DNA from: Marvinbryantia formatexigens
GTDB taxonomy: Bacteria; Bacillota; Clostridia; Oscillospirales; Ruminococcaceae
DNA: 59,219 nucleotides
NCBI GenBank assembly: GCA_021771035.1
Contig: JAETPU010000015.1
Coordinates: forward strand, 1 to 59,219
Direction of reading: 5' to 3'
The position numbers were made by a program, and so were the translations under genes. This document shows positions 34,261 through 43,976 of this stretch, in pieces. The first letter of the stretch is position 1. Every line of letters begins with the position of its first letter. A model generated the notes under the pieces. The model saw nothing but the letters and a program-made list of their open reading frames with translations, did not search any database and was not told the DNA's origin.

Positions 34261-35745
34261 TTACGGTATGGATTCCGGAGGCTGCCTGTCCTGAAGCGGC
34301 TCGGCGCCGGACCCCTCAGGCTCCTCAGAAACCTGAAGCGTATTCTCCCTGCTCTGGGCCAGCGGCAGCGTAATGCTCACCGTGGTGCCCAGCCCAACCT
34401 TGCTCATAATATTGAGTTCCCCGGCGTGCATCTGGATAATCTCATCGGAGACCGCCAGCCCGATACCGGATCCCCGGCGGCTGGACGCACCCTTATAGAA
34501 CTTCTTTTTCACATTGGGCAAATCCTCCGTGGGAATGCCGGTGCCGTTGTCCGTAATGATAATGCGCACATGGTTGGGCTCCCGGCGCACTCCCACGGAG
34601 ATAAGCCCGCCCTGCCCGGAATATTTCAAGGCGTTGTCAATCACATTGATAAACACCTGGCGCAGCCGGTTTTTATCCCCCATCACCGGGATGATGTCCT
34701 GGGGCTCGTCGTATTCGATGCGCACATCCTCCCGTTTGGCCCGCTCGGCAAACATCAAAACCGCATCGCCCAATTCGGCCAGGATGTCAATGCGTTCCAG
34801 CATCAGGGTCATGCGGCCGCTCTGGATTCTGGAGAAATCCAGAAGTTCCTCCACCATATCGGAGAGCCGATCCGTCTCTCCTAAAATCACCTTCATGCCC
34901 TTGGCTCTGGTCTGGGGATCCCCGGCGTCCTGGGAGAGGGTTTCCACCCAGCCCTTGATGGCGGTCATGGGGGTGCGCAGCTCATGGGAAACCGAGGAGA
35001 TAAAGTCGTTTTTCACCTTTTCCGCCGCAGAGAGTTCCGCCGCCATATAGTTGATAACATCGCATAGTTCCCCGATTTCATCGTCGTTTTTCTTTTGCAG
35101 GCGGATGGAAAAATCCCCCTGGGCAATGCGGCGGGCTGTCCGGCTCACCTCGCCCACAGGCTTCACGATGGAATTGATAAAATACGAGCTGGAAAAGAGT
35201 ACAAACAGCAGGATGGCGGCGGATACTCCCGCCACCGTGAAGAAGGTCAGGAGGATTTGTCGGTCCACCAGGGTGAGGGACACCACCAGACGCACCACAA
35301 CGCTGCCGCTGCCCGGCAGCGTCACCAACAGGGAATAGGCCAGAACCGGCTCGGAGTCCAGCCTTCCCCGGTATTCCCCCTCCCCGTTGGGGGAGGACAG
35401 CGCCTGGGATACATCCGGCATCGAGGCCCCCTCTTCCGGGGCAAAACCGCTGGAGGTCATCAGGACATTCTGGCGCACATCCAGGATCATCAATTCCATA
35501 TATTCCCGGTCAGAAAAGCTCTCCACCATATTCCGCAGGCCGAAATCACTGCGGGCGCTGTCCGAGGAGAGGTTCTGCATCTGCGTCAGGATAATTTTTG
35601 CCCGGGAATACACCGACTGGGCCACGCCGTTATAATAATAGCTGCGGATAATAAAGACGGCGGCAATATTGATGGAAACCAAAATGACTAGGATAACAGC
35701 AAAGCTGTTGATGAGCCATCGCTTGGTGACCCGCTTGATTGCCAT
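34261..35745 (-). CDS. Membrane histidine kinase with HAMP (WalK/PhoR type)
   Basis: A 494-residue kinase. Two membrane helices (about 12-34 and 167-190) frame an extracytoplasmic sensor of about 130 residues; HAMP (about 190-243) has the KPVGEVSRTARRIAQGDFSIR pattern. The H-box SVSHELRTPM puts the phospho-His at 254. The ATPase part has NVIDNALKYS, DNGTGIP and GSGIGLAVSDEI. GAAAGGAGG precedes the ATG at 35745. The cognate regulator gene is 189 bases upstream. No PAS domain is seen, unlike WalK. The extracytoplasmic lipoprotein first in the operon may be a partner. Confidence 0.9.
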   Translation of the reverse strand: MAIKRVTKRWLINSFAVILVILVSINIAAVFIIRSYYYNGVAQSVYSRAKIILTQMQNLSSDSARSDFGLRNMVESFSDREYMELMILDVRQNVLMTSSGFAPEEGASMPDVSQALSSPNGEGEYRGRLDSEPVLAYSLLVTLPGSGSVVVRLVVSLTLVDRQILLTFFTVAGVSAAILLFVLFSSSYFINSIVKPVGEVSRTARRIAQGDFSIRLQKKNDDEIGELCDVINYMAAELSAAEKVKNDFISSVSHELRTPMTAIKGWVETLSQDAGDPQTRAKGMKVILGETDRLSDMVEELLDFSRIQSGRMTLMLERIDILAELGDAVLMFAERAKREDVRIEYDEPQDIIPVMGDKNRLRQVFINVIDNALKYSGQGGLISVGVRREPNHVRIIITDNGTGIPTEDLPNVKKKFYKGASSRRGSGIGLAVSDEIIQMHAGELNIMSKVGLGTTVSITLPLAQSRENTLQVSEEPEGSGAEPLQDRQPPESIP

Positions 35746-35934
35746 AGTTCCGCCTCCTTTCCTCAGCTGTCCGATTACCGGCGCCGGCAAACCGCCGCCC
35801 TGAACCCATTAACCCCGGGCCCTGCGCGCCGCCGCTTCCGGAAGAACCCCAGGCTGCGCCCCGAGCCTTTGCGTAAATTCTGCTCTCCCGGTTTTCCCGC
35901 TGCTTGGAGGGTTTGCCGGGAAAACCCGCCTGAT

Positions 35935-36627
35935 CTATGCTTTCCAGCGGTATCCGTAGCCCCACACGGTGGTGATATAATTCGGGGTGCTGGGGTCATC
36001 CTCCACCTTCATACGCAGCCGGCGGATATTCACGTCCACCACCTTCACATCGCTGCCGTTGTCACCCCATACCTGCCGCAGCAGCTCGCTGCGTTCCAGT
36101 GCGGTGTTCACATTCTTTAAAAACAGCTTCATCAGGTGGAACTCCACCTGGGTGAGTTCAATGGGATCTCCGTTTTTGGTCAGGGTACGGCTGCGCAGGT
36201 TCAGGACAAAGGGGCCGGAGACAAGCGCCTCCTCCTGCTGCGGCGCCGCGGACAAAAGCGATACCCGCCGTACCACCGCATCCACCCGCGCCACCAGCTC
36301 CGATGGGCTGAAGGGCTTGGTGACGTAATCATCCGCTCCCAGCATCAGGCCGTTGACCTTGTCCATCTCCTGGGATTTGGCTGAGAGCATAATGATGCCC
36401 AGGGTGCTGGAGAGCTCCCGCAGCTTTTTGCATACGGCAAAGCCGTCGATTCCCGGCAGCATCACGTCTAAAAGGGCCACATGAAACTGTCCGCCCTCCC
36501 GCTCAAAGACCGCAAGGGCATCTTCCCCGCTGGAGACATCCCGCACCTCATAACCGGAACGCCGCAGATTGATGACCACAAATTCCCGGATAGCGTCCTC
36601 GTCCTCACAAACCAATATTTTTTTCAA
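35935..36627 (-). CDS. OmpR-family response regulator
   Basis: A 230-residue regulator. Receiver: ILVCEDEDAIREF, phospho-acceptor in LLDVMLPGIDGF, Thr/Ser in IIMLSAKSQEMDK, Lys in YVTKPFSPSEL. Output winged helix: LTQVEFHLMKLF and VVDVNIRRLRMKVEDDP ending in GYGYRWKA. A TTG start at 36627 is preferred because GGGGGAGGA stands 6 bases upstream; the ATG at 36657 has no site. It is 36 bases downstream of the lipoprotein stop and is followed by its kinase. Confidence 0.9.
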   Translation of the reverse strand: MKKILVCEDEDAIREFVVINLRRSGYEVRDVSSGEDALAVFEREGGQFHVALLDVMLPGIDGFAVCKKLRELSSTLGIIMLSAKSQEMDKVNGLMLGADDYVTKPFSPSELVARVDAVVRRVSLLSAAPQQEEALVSGPFVLNLRSRTLTKNGDPIELTQVEFHLMKLFLKNVNTALERSELLRQVWGDNGSDVKVVDVNIRRLRMKVEDDPSTPNYITTVWGYGYRWKA

Positions 36628-36663
36628 GACAGTTCCTCCCCCTATCGGGATCCCCATACCCTG

Positions 36664-37983
36664 CTACCACAACAGGGAAAAGGCATCCCGGCACACATCA
36701 TAATTAAATTCCGGGCCGATTTTATCCGGATTGGGCAGATAATAGTAATATTCATACTGGCCCCTTGAGGTCAGGCGCTGATAGTTTTCCGATTGGAACT
36801 GATCCAGCGCTTCTCCGCTGGCCAGAACCTTGATCCGCAGCAGAACGGAGCTCGTATCCATTCTCCCGCCATACTCGTAGAAGATACATTCCTCCAGGGC
36901 GTGATCCCAGATAACCGTAATTTGTTTTTCCTTCCACACCTGCGGATACCGGAATACGAACTGCCCATACAGGCTGATATAGCATTGCTGGGAGGCTGTA
37001 ACCTCGCCGGTACTGTCCAGGGTAATCATATTGGCGGAGTATTCCTGCTCCGCAGCCACACGGCTCTCATAGCCCGGCATGGTGGTCAGAACCGGGATTC
37101 GCACGCTGCCCTGGGCATCCCGCCGGCAGTATATGGGCTGGTAGCGCTCGGTCAGCTCCAACAGGGAGATTCCCTTTGCCTCCAGCATCCAAAGGGTTTC
37201 GTCCGCAACGCCTATCACTTGGGTGGCATAGCGGCCGTCCGCCAGCTGCACATCGAGATAAACTGCCGGTTCCCCGGTATCCAGCGTTCCGGCGATCATC
37301 TGCTGATACCCGGTAATCTGCTCGGAGAGGGTGAGCCTGTCCACGGCGCGCAGGTTTCCGTCGAGTTCCTCAATCAGCACCACCTGGGCCAGGGAATCCT
37401 TTTTTTGGGCGGAGAACACCAGCAGGCTCTCCTGCGCCCCCTGCTGGGGACGCACCGTGATATAGCTGTCACAGGCCTGAGAAAACCGGTGGTTGAGGCG
37501 CCTGGAATTAAAGGAATAGGCTGAGAGCACCTGGTTTTGTCCGCTTTGATCCCGCCACTGCACCAGGATATCCGCGCTTGAGCCCTCTTCCAGATGAGCC
37601 AGAGAAACGCTTTCCACCTCCGGGGCGTCCCCGGCCACCGAATAGATGAGATGCCAGTCCTCGCCGCCCTCCCGATCCAATACGCCGATCATCGTGGCGG
37701 CGGAGGCGGACTCCTTATAAAATACGATGGCCTCCAAATCCTCGTCCGAATCCAGATTCTGCAGCAGGAAGGCGGAGCGGTAGCTGCCGGACACAGGGTA
37801 CTGCAGGATAAACTGGCTGCCAAGGGCCTCCTCCATCGCCTGGTTGATGGCGGACTGTTCTCCGGTCAGCTTCGGAGGGCGCATATATTCCTCGATATTG
37901 TTTTTTCCCATACACCCGCTGAGCAGCACCAGCGCCAGGGAAACGCCCAGGATGCCCAGTTTTTTTCCAAACAACAACTTCAC
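36664..37983 (-). CDS. Lipoprotein, first gene of a two-component operon
   Basis: A 439-residue predicted lipoprotein. The GTG start at 37983 has AAAGGGGG 8 bases upstream. A signal peptide (MKLLFGKKLGILGVSLALVL when initiated with Met) ends in the lipobox LSGC (Cys24). The mature part shows repeated VFYKE/VQWRDQSG-like beta strands that suggest a propeller or similar; I do not recognise a named family. Its stop is 36 bases from the regulator gene and its promoter is clear at 38021-38049, so it is co-transcribed with the regulator and kinase. It may report a surface condition to the kinase. Confidence 0.75.
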   Translation of the reverse strand: MKLLFGKKLGILGVSLALVLLSGCMGKNNIEEYMRPPKLTGEQSAINQAMEEALGSQFILQYPVSGSYRSAFLLQNLDSDEDLEAIVFYKESASAATMIGVLDREGGEDWHLIYSVAGDAPEVESVSLAHLEEGSSADILVQWRDQSGQNQVLSAYSFNSRRLNHRFSQACDSYITVRPQQGAQESLLVFSAQKKDSLAQVVLIEELDGNLRAVDRLTLSEQITGYQQMIAGTLDTGEPAVYLDVQLADGRYATQVIGVADETLWMLEAKGISLLELTERYQPIYCRRDAQGSVRIPVLTTMPGYESRVAAEQEYSANMITLDSTGEVTASQQCYISLYGQFVFRYPQVWKEKQITVIWDHALEECIFYEYGGRMDTSSVLLRIKVLASGEALDQFQSENYQRLTSRGQYEYYYYLPNPDKIGPEFNYDVCRDAFSLLW

Positions 37984-38020
37984 GGAGCTTTTCCCCCTTT
38001 CCGGTTTCTGCTTCTGTTTC

Positions 38021-38049
38021 ATTTTATCGCATCGGACAGGGGGTGTCAA
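38021..38049 (-). promoter_or_regulatory. Promoter of the lipoprotein/two-component operon
   Basis: Minus strand: TTGACA (38049-38044), 17 bases, TAAAAT (38026-38021), about 38 bases before the GTG. Confidence 0.85.
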
Positions 38050-38115
38050 CGCAGCCGAAGCTCCAACGGTGCATAAAAAGGGGCCGCCGAAGGCTTTATT
38101 CTGCCAAGTTTGATG

Positions 38116-38151
38116 CAAAAAGGGCCGGGGAAGCTTCCCCGGCCCTTTTTG
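38116..38151 (-). terminator. Terminator of the sigma/anti-sigma operon
   Basis: A 36-base perfect palindrome with GGGCCGGGGAAGCTTCCCC at its core and A5/T5 flanks; works in both directions. Confidence 0.88.
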
Positions 38152-38177
38152 TAATGCTGTTCAGGCTCCTTGTGCTT

Positions 38178-39197
38178 TCAGTCCTCCCCAAGCGGGAAGG
38201 TTACCTGCCAGGCGCCCTGGGTCAATGTGCTGCTGCTCCAAAACTCCCCTTCCACACGGCAGCCGTCCAACTGCGCGGGTATCTCAAAGAAGGATTCCTC
38301 ATAGCTGCCGCAGCGCTGCTCATCCCAAAAGCTGACGCTTCCGGTACAGGAAATTTGGCGGCCCGCGGCATCTCTCAGGGAGACAAATCCATGATTGTCC
38401 GTTCTTAGAATATCCTCATAAAATACCTGAATCCGCAGCTGATTCTCCACAATTCCCACAGCGGTGACCGATATCCCATCCAAAACTCCAATCCCGGGAG
38501 TGTTCCGCAGGAGCGGCATAAAGCTCTTCAGGTACTGCTCCGGTACGGTTCCGGAAAAACCCCGGATATCCACAGGCTCCGAAACTGCGGCACTTTGAGA
38601 GAGGTCATCCAGCGCAATCTGGTCTATGGGCCCGGAGTATCGCTGCTTGCCGCTTAAAAATTCCCGCAGGGTAAAGGTGATTTTATCCCCGGTGATTTTT
38701 TGGTTCCCGGTTTGGGTAATCTGAATAAAAAACGTAGCGGTCCCGGTATCCCTGTCAAATTGCACCTGCCGGCAGGTGGCCGTGCAGTCAAAGGGGGTGT
38801 TGATGGAATAGCTGTCAAAGAGATCGGTGGTGGCATCCACACGGTTTTGCGTGAGATCCCGCAGGGTAACATAAATTTCAGCCACTTCTCCATGGATGCT
38901 GGCCGAGAGAACCTCCATACGGATCCCGTTATCCTCGTCCGTCAGACTCACGGGTTTGAAAAACTGAGCGGCGCCGGGTGAGATTTGATACATCGCCTGA
39001 TAGAGAGGTTCCACCGCAGCCATAACCGGAAGTGATAGCGTCCCGCACAGGCAGATGGCAGCCAGAATTAAAGCGGGCCTGAGCCGTCTGGACATCCTTC
39101 CTGCACTCCGGTTTTCAGCGGCGTGTATGGTAGACGAAATCAGTGCCTCCCGGGGGTTTATTGTTTCAAAAAGCTGGCGGTAGCGTTCCTTAAACAT
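38178..39197 (-). CDS. Membrane protein with anti-sigma-like layout (DUF4179-type)
   Basis: A 339-residue protein with a short cytoplasmic N-terminal part (about 1-38), one membrane helix (about 40-61) and a large external domain (about 62-339) of beta strands. DUF4179/RsiV-like anti-sigma factors share this layout and genetic position. It overlaps the sigma gene by 8 bases, strong evidence for a functional pair. The cytoplasmic segment includes ERYRQLFETINPREALI, which should bind the sigma factor. No zinc motif (HxxxCxxC) is seen, so it is not a ZAS-type anti-sigma. The activating signal is unknown. Confidence 0.75.
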   Translation of the reverse strand: MFKERYRQLFETINPREALISSTIHAAENRSAGRMSRRLRPALILAAICLCGTLSLPVMAAVEPLYQAMYQISPGAAQFFKPVSLTDEDNGIRMEVLSASIHGEVAEIYVTLRDLTQNRVDATTDLFDSYSINTPFDCTATCRQVQFDRDTGTATFFIQITQTGNQKITGDKITFTLREFLSGKQRYSGPIDQIALDDLSQSAAVSEPVDIRGFSGTVPEQYLKSFMPLLRNTPGIGVLDGISVTAVGIVENQLRIQVFYEDILRTDNHGFVSLRDAAGRQISCTGSVSFWDEQRCGSYEESFFEIPAQLDGCRVEGEFWSSSTLTQGAWQVTFPLGED

Positions 39198-39678
39198 AGT
39201 CTTCCTCCCTCATAAATTCCCGCAGCATGGCTCTTGCCCGGGTCAATTGTGTGCGCAGAGTCCCGTTTTTCCGGTTGAGCACCCGGCTCATCTCCTCAAG
39301 GGACATGGATTCATAATAAAACAGATGGATGACCTCCCGGTACTTTTCGGGGAGCCTCTGCAATTCCCGGTACAAATCCGCGTTCTGTGTCTCTTCAAAG
39401 GCCAAATCCTCCCGTAGAGGCTGGGTTTTCAGGCGCCATGGGGAATTTTTCAGCTTTTTAGAGCAGTTGATGGTGACGCGGATCATCCAAGCCTTGAGAT
39501 GTTCCTCCCCGGTAAAGCCGGAGGCCTTTTTGACATAGCGGAGAAATACCTCCTGAAACACCTCATCCGTGTCATACCGGTTTCCAAGCCGCGCAAAGGC
39601 CAGCCGGTAAACCATGGAGGAATACCGCCGGATCACCTGCTCTGTACTGTCTGGTTCCCACGGAGTCTCTGATTGCAT
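39190..39678 (-). CDS. ECF-type RNA polymerase sigma factor
   Basis: A 162-residue sigma-70-like factor. Region 2: VYRLAFARLGNRYDTDEVFQEVFLRYVKK with the typical DEVFQEVFLR segment, then HLKAWMIRVTINCSKK. Region 4: LQRLPEKYREVIHLFYYESMSLEEMSRVLNRK, followed by GTLRTQLTRARAMLRE. The start at 39678 is the ATG; the upstream AGGGAAAGGGAGGCGAGGG region gives an ample site. It directs polymerase to a small regulon, probably including its own operon, and is held by the membrane protein that follows. Confidence 0.9.
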   Translation of the reverse strand: MQSETPWEPDSTEQVIRRYSSMVYRLAFARLGNRYDTDEVFQEVFLRYVKKASGFTGEEHLKAWMIRVTINCSKKLKNSPWRLKTQPLREDLAFEETQNADLYRELQRLPEKYREVIHLFYYESMSLEEMSRVLNRKNGTLRTQLTRARAMLREFMREEDYV

Positions 39679-39752
39679 ACCCTCGCCTCCCTTTCCCTTC
39701 TGATTGAGACGGATAATACCGCTGCCCTGGGTGCTGACGCTGTTTTGGCATT

Positions 39753-39781
39753 CACTTAGGCGCGCAGTTTTTTCCTGTCAA
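39753..39781 (-). promoter_or_regulatory. Possible promoter of the sigma operon
   Basis: Minus strand: TTGACA, 17 bases, TAAGTG; the -10 is weak, as might fit an autoregulated ECF gene. The stretch 39782-40133 otherwise holds nothing I can support. Confidence 0.4.
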
Positions 39782-40133
39782 TGAGTAATACCCTGCAGGA
39801 GCCCAAAATGTTACAGGATTATTTTTCAGGAATGCTCCCGGAGGGCGGTGGGGATTACAACTGAACTTTTGAAGGAATAGTCCAGGTGAAGGTATAACGC
39901 CCATTTTTGTAACGCTGGAAAAATGGATTCCTTGTAATTGTCAAAACAGTATAGCGTTTTTTCTGTCCATACAAACGATCGAGTTCCTGCCATACCCGCT
40001 GTCTCGGCAGAACATTGATACACAATACTGAAACTAGCTGCGGAAGTATTGGATTTGATCAAACTTCAAAGGAAAAGCCAGGCTTCCCAAACTGGAAGCA
40101 AGGGAGTGTACTCCGGCAGTACCAAACCGCAGA

Positions 40134-40170
40134 CGAGCCCCGTGCCGGATGGCACGGGGCTCGTTTATTT
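40134..40170. terminator. Hairpin downstream of gltX
   Basis: CGAGCCCCGTGCC (40134-40146) and GGCACGGGGCTCG (40151-40163), loop GGAT. The T-rich side (TTTATTT) faces the plus strand; it may still end gltX transcription. Confidence 0.65.
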
Positions 40171-40184
40171 GTGCAGAAATGGGC

Positions 40185-41660
40185 TTATTTTTGAAGTTCG
40201 GCTTCCAGGAGCTCGATTCCTCTGCGGATTCTGCGCAGGGATTCCTCCTTGCCAAGGATGGCGCAGAGCTCTACGCCGCCGCCCGGGGTAAACTGTTTTC
40301 CGCTGACGGCAACGCGCACCGGCCAGAGGATCTTTCCGTTTTTCACTTCCAGCCTGGCGATTAAATCAAACAGAGCCGTGTGGATGCCCTCCTCGGTGAA
40401 GCTGGATTCCTCCAGGCCCTCCAAAACGGGGAGGACTTCTCTAAGAGCCTCCAGGGAGGATTCCAACGTGGTTTTCATCTTCTTGTGGCAGTACATGGAT
40501 AAGTCATACTCCGGCAGGGCGTCCACAAAGTCCACCTGCTCGGGGATATCGCACAGCACCTCGGTGCGGGCCTGCAGAACCTTGGCGATGAGCTGCGTGT
40601 CCGCATCCTGGCGGGTGACAGTTTTGCGGATCCAGGGCAGGGCCATCTCATGGAACTGCTCCGCGCTCAGCTTGCGGATATATTCGCCGTTGATGTAGTT
40701 TAACTTTTTCACATCAAAGATAGCCGGGGATTTAGAGATACCCGCAATATCAAACTCCCGGATCAATTCCTCCAGGGTAAAAATCTCCTGGTCTCCCTTG
40801 GGGCTCCAGCCCAGCAGGGCTATATAATTGAGGACGGCGTCCTTGAGGTAGCCCTTGGCCACCAAATCCTGGTAGGAGGCGTCGCCGTTGCGCTTGGAGA
40901 GCTTTTCCGTGGCGTTTTTCATCACCGGGGAACAGTGGATGTATACGGGAACCTCCCATCCGAACGCCTCATAGAGCAGGTTGTATTTGGGAGTGCTGGA
41001 CAAATACTCGTTGCCCCGGATCACATGGGTGATGCCCATGGTGTGGTCGTCCACCACGTTGGCAAAATTGTAGGTGGGCATACCGTCCGCCTTGATCAGG
41101 ATCTGATCGTCCAATGTGGCGTTTTCCACGGTAATATCGCCGAATACCTCGTCATGGAAGGTGGTGGTGCCCTCCTGGGGCATCTTCTGGCGGATGACAT
41201 AGGGCACGCCGGCGTCCAATTTCGCCTGAACCTCCTGCGGGGTTAAGTCCCGGCAGTGCCCGTCATATTTGGGCGCCATGCCGGAGGCCTTCTGAATCAC
41301 CTTGACTTCCTCCAGGCGATCCTTGTCACAGAAGCAGTAGTAGGCCGCGCCCTTTTCCACCAGCTGCAGGGCATAGTCCTTAAACATCCCCATGCGCTCG
41401 CTCTGAACATAGGGCCCCACCGGGCCGCCGATATCCGGGCCCTCATCCCACACAAGGCCGGTTTCCTTGAGCGTATTATAAATAATATCCACAGCGCCTT
41501 CCACATAGCGCTCCTGATCGGTGTCCTCGATTCGCAGAATAAACTTGCCGCCCTTGGATTTTGCCATCAAAAAAGCATACAGGGCCGTTCTGAGATTTCC
41601 CACGTGCATATATCCTGTGGGGCTGGGGGCAAACCGGGTCCGCACCTCATTAAAATTCAT
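40185..41660 (-). CDS. gltX: Glutamate-tRNA ligase
   Basis: A 491-residue class I synthetase that charges tRNA-Glu (and, in organisms lacking GlnRS, also mischarges tRNA-Gln). The nucleotide-binding loop is [21 protein letters not shown] (HIGH replaced by HVGN), with [11 protein letters not shown] for the substrate and KLSKRNGD as the KMSKS motif. The start at 41660 has GGAAAGGAAGG upstream. A promoter lies 269 bases upstream; the long leader carries no T-box consensus that I can find. Confidence 0.96.
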   Translation of the reverse strand: MNFNEVRTRFAPSPTGYMHVGNLRTALYAFLMAKSKGGKFILRIEDTDQERYVEGAVDIIYNTLKETGLVWDEGPDIGGPVGPYVQSERMGMFKDYALQLVEKGAAYYCFCDKDRLEEVKVIQKASGMAPKYDGHCRDLTPQEVQAKLDAGVPYVIRQKMPQEGTTTFHDEVFGDITVENATLDDQILIKADGMPTYNFANVVDDHTMGITHVIRGNEYLSSTPKYNLLYEAFGWEVPVYIHCSPVMKNATEKLSKRNGDASYQDLVAKGYLKDAVLNYIALLGWSPKGDQEIFTLEELIREFDIAGISKSPAIFDVKKLNYINGEYIRKLSAEQFHEMALPWIRKTVTRQDADTQLIAKVLQARTEVLCDIPEQVDFVDALPEYDLSMYCHKKMKTTLESSLEALREVLPVLEGLEESSFTEEGIHTALFDLIARLEVKNGKILWPVRVAVSGKQFTPGGGVELCAILGKEESLRRIRRGIELLEAELQK

Positions 41661-41928
41661 GTAACTAATCCTTCCTTTCCGGAGTTGCAGCGGCTGTGCC
41701 CGGGCAAATGCTGGGCCGGGCAAATTCTGAATTATCCGAATCCGAACAGCATGAAACACAGGCTTGATAGGTTTCCCTGCGCTCAGGGTATCTCTGTTTT
41801 GGATCCCGGTGGGAACCCGGCAGACCGGCTTTGCTGCCTGCCATAAAACCCCGGGCTGCACCTCACGCACAAAACAATGGAATCTGTGCCTGCCGCCGCC
41901 GTTTAGCGGACAGGCATTCGTACTTCCT

Positions 41929-41958
41929 ATATTACACCGCTGTAAAACTTCTTGTCAA
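41929..41958 (-). promoter_or_regulatory. Promoter of gltX
   Basis: Minus strand: TTGACA (41958-41953), 18 bases, TAATAT (41934-41929). It implies a 5' leader of about 260 bases (41661-41922). Confidence 0.75.
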
Positions 41959-41962
41959 GGAA

Positions 41963-41984
41963 CCGGCGGGTTTTATACCGCCGG
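41963..41984 (-). terminator. Weak terminator of the patatin gene
   Basis: Minus strand: CCGGCGG, 8-base AT loop, CCGCCGG, then TTCCTTG. Confidence 0.4.
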
Positions 41985-41996
41985 ATAAGCCGTTTG

Positions 41997-43331
41997 TCAC
42001 ACCTGCCCGGGGAGCTCCTCCAATACGCTGAGCAGGTAGAAGGCGCTGATAAATTCCGTGGGCATTGCCGCGGCCAATACCGGCAGCAAAGACAGTTCCA
42101 GGGTGCCTGCCAGATGCTCCTGCATACGCCGCAGGCAGTAGGCCGTTTTTGAGGCCTCCGAGAGGCTTTGCGCCGCTTGGGAGAGCCACAGGGAGATGCT
42201 CTGTTCCGAAGCGGGGGGCTCCTCCCGCCGCTGCAGGCGCTGCCAGCGGGCGAAAAGGGCATGGCGGAAGCCGGCGGCAGTATATCGGCGCAGGGGAGAC
42301 ACCCCCAGCGTCTGGGCGCAAAGCTCGGCAGCCATTGCCAAGGGGGAGATGCTCAAGGGGGAGCGCCTTCGTTTATTGGCCAGGCAGCGCAGGATAGCCT
42401 GGCGTGCGGCTCCCAGTAAAAGGGAATGGTTCTCCCGGGGAGAATCCTCCGGAAGAAGCGGGCTGAGCCGTTTGGACAGGCTTCCCAGCCCCAGCGCTTC
42501 CAGCTTGGTGAGCTCCCCAGGGGCAAAGGTATAGGCCTGGCCCTGGCAGTCCCCCAGGGTTTTGCAGGCGTCCAGGTACCCCAGGGTGATGTTCTGCCGG
42601 GCGGTTTTGGCCTCAAAGCCCAGGATATTGCCCAAATTCCAGTAGCTGCGGATATAGTGGATCGGAATTCCGTCCGGGCGTTCCCCCATACGCCTGACCC
42701 CTACGCCGTCCAGATCCACGGCAATAATCTCCCGGGCCCCCATCTCAATGGCCAAATCCACCGGCATATTGTCGTAGTAGCCGCCGTCGATGTACCGCTT
42801 GTCCCCGATGCAGCGCATCTTCATGGCGGGAAAACAGCTGGCGCTGGCCATTAAATAGTCCACCAGGCTGCCCGGGGGAATCTCCTCTTTATCCAGGATG
42901 CAGGGGGCAAAGCCCGGATATTCCACCGTAAGAAAGGCGAAGCGCACCGGGGAGGCCAAAACCTTCTGCTCATCCAGCTTTTGGCGAAGCAGCTCTTCCA
43001 GCGGACGGGGATCCGCGCCGCCCTGCCGCAGGATGTTGGAGAGAAAGAAATGCAGGGAATTGGCGGGGGTTTCCTGCCAGCTTTCGTCAAATCCGGGGAT
43101 GTCCAGCACCTGCCCGGCGTTGATGGATTCCCACATGGATTTGGCGAACTCATAGTCCCCCTGCACCATAAAAGCCCCGTTGAGGGCCCCTACTGAGGTC
43201 CCTGTGACGATGGAAAAGGGGATCTCCATCTCCCGCAGGGCACGCCATACGCCGATTTGGTAGGCGCCTCTCGCGCCGCCGCCCGCCAAAACCACGGCCC
43301 TGTTATTCTGTGATGTCTGTATCGGTTCCAT
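41997..43331 (-). CDS. Patatin-like phospholipase
   Basis: A 444-residue protein whose N-terminal half is a patatin hydrolase: oxyanion motif GGGARGAY (about 17-24), nucleophile GTSVG (Ser46) and dyad Asp182 in YIDGGYYDN. Patatins cleave acyl esters of phospholipids. The C-terminal half (about 290-444) is helical, rich in Leu and Arg, and I do not recognise it; it may bind membrane or regulate. GGGAGG lies about 12 bases before the ATG. No signal peptide or secretion signal is seen. Upstream, 43332-43759 has no gene I can support. Confidence 0.87.
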   Translation of the reverse strand: MEPIQTSQNNRAVVLAGGGARGAYQIGVWRALREMEIPFSIVTGTSVGALNGAFMVQGDYEFAKSMWESINAGQVLDIPGFDESWQETPANSLHFFLSNILRQGGADPRPLEELLRQKLDEQKVLASPVRFAFLTVEYPGFAPCILDKEEIPPGSLVDYLMASASCFPAMKMRCIGDKRYIDGGYYDNMPVDLAIEMGAREIIAVDLDGVGVRRMGERPDGIPIHYIRSYWNLGNILGFEAKTARQNITLGYLDACKTLGDCQGQAYTFAPGELTKLEALGLGSLSKRLSPLLPEDSPRENHSLLLGAARQAILRCLANKRRRSPLSISPLAMAAELCAQTLGVSPLRRYTAAGFRHALFARWQRLQRREEPPASEQSISLWLSQAAQSLSEASKTAYCLRRMQEHLAGTLELSLLPVLAAAMPTEFISAFYLLSVLEELPGQV

Positions 43332-43759
43332 GCGTGTCGATGCCTCCCGGTGATCAAAATCTTAATTCTGCGTGGGGATTGCGGTGAACCCACTCGGATA
43401 ATGGGATAATTCCTCCTCTGTGCTGCCGAATTAGCCCAATGGGAAAGAAGCGTACTATGGAATAGGGAATCTGTTGGTTAGTATCGCACCCCCAGCGAGG
43501 GTTGCCATACAGGACGGATTCTGCCTTCAATAACTCCTGGTATTGTTCGCCTTTATCCTGGGAATACAACACCCCCGATGGAAACGGAGTGGAATATGAT
43601 GCCAACCGATGCACTCCCGGGGTTTGGAATCGTTGATATGCCCGCTGTGGAAACGGTTAATCATATTGTACCAGATTTTTTGGAAAAACCCTATCGTTTT
43701 CGGTTGGATCCTGTCCGAATCCCTTTTGCCGGAGCAAGGGGGCTTTTTCTGGAAATTCC

Positions 43760-43789
43760 TTGACAATTCCCGGTGAACTGGTGTAAAAT
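43760..43789 (+). promoter_or_regulatory. Promoter of the xyloglucan-type operon
   Basis: TTGACA, 18 bases, TAAAAT, about 188 bases before the first gene at 43977; the leader could contain an operator for the LacI protein. Confidence 0.75.
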
Positions 43790-43976
43790 TCAGGCAAGAT
43801 GTGCTCGTGCACGATTTGCCGCCGGATCATTGCGCCTCTGCCGGGGATAAAACAAGGGACGGCGGGCGAACAAGGCTGCTCCCGCCTTGTTTTCCATACC
43901 GTTTGACTCCGCAAAGGACAATTCCGATTCAGGACTTGAGGATGGCAACCGTTCCCAGAAAGGAAGGGCTCTGAAC

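Noticed and set aside
39826-40062. 78-codon open frame on the minus strand between the sigma operon and gltX
   Set aside because: No ribosome binding site, no domain pattern and no neighbouring gene to join; likely chance.
41661-41922. T-box riboswitch in the 260-base leader of gltX
   Set aside because: The length and position are right, but on the minus strand I find no GGGTGGNACCGCG antiterminator sequence and no terminator stem before the start codon.
43578-43763. 61-codon open frame before the xyloglucan-type operon
   Set aside because: Weak start context, and its 3' end overlaps the TTGACA promoter box of the operon.
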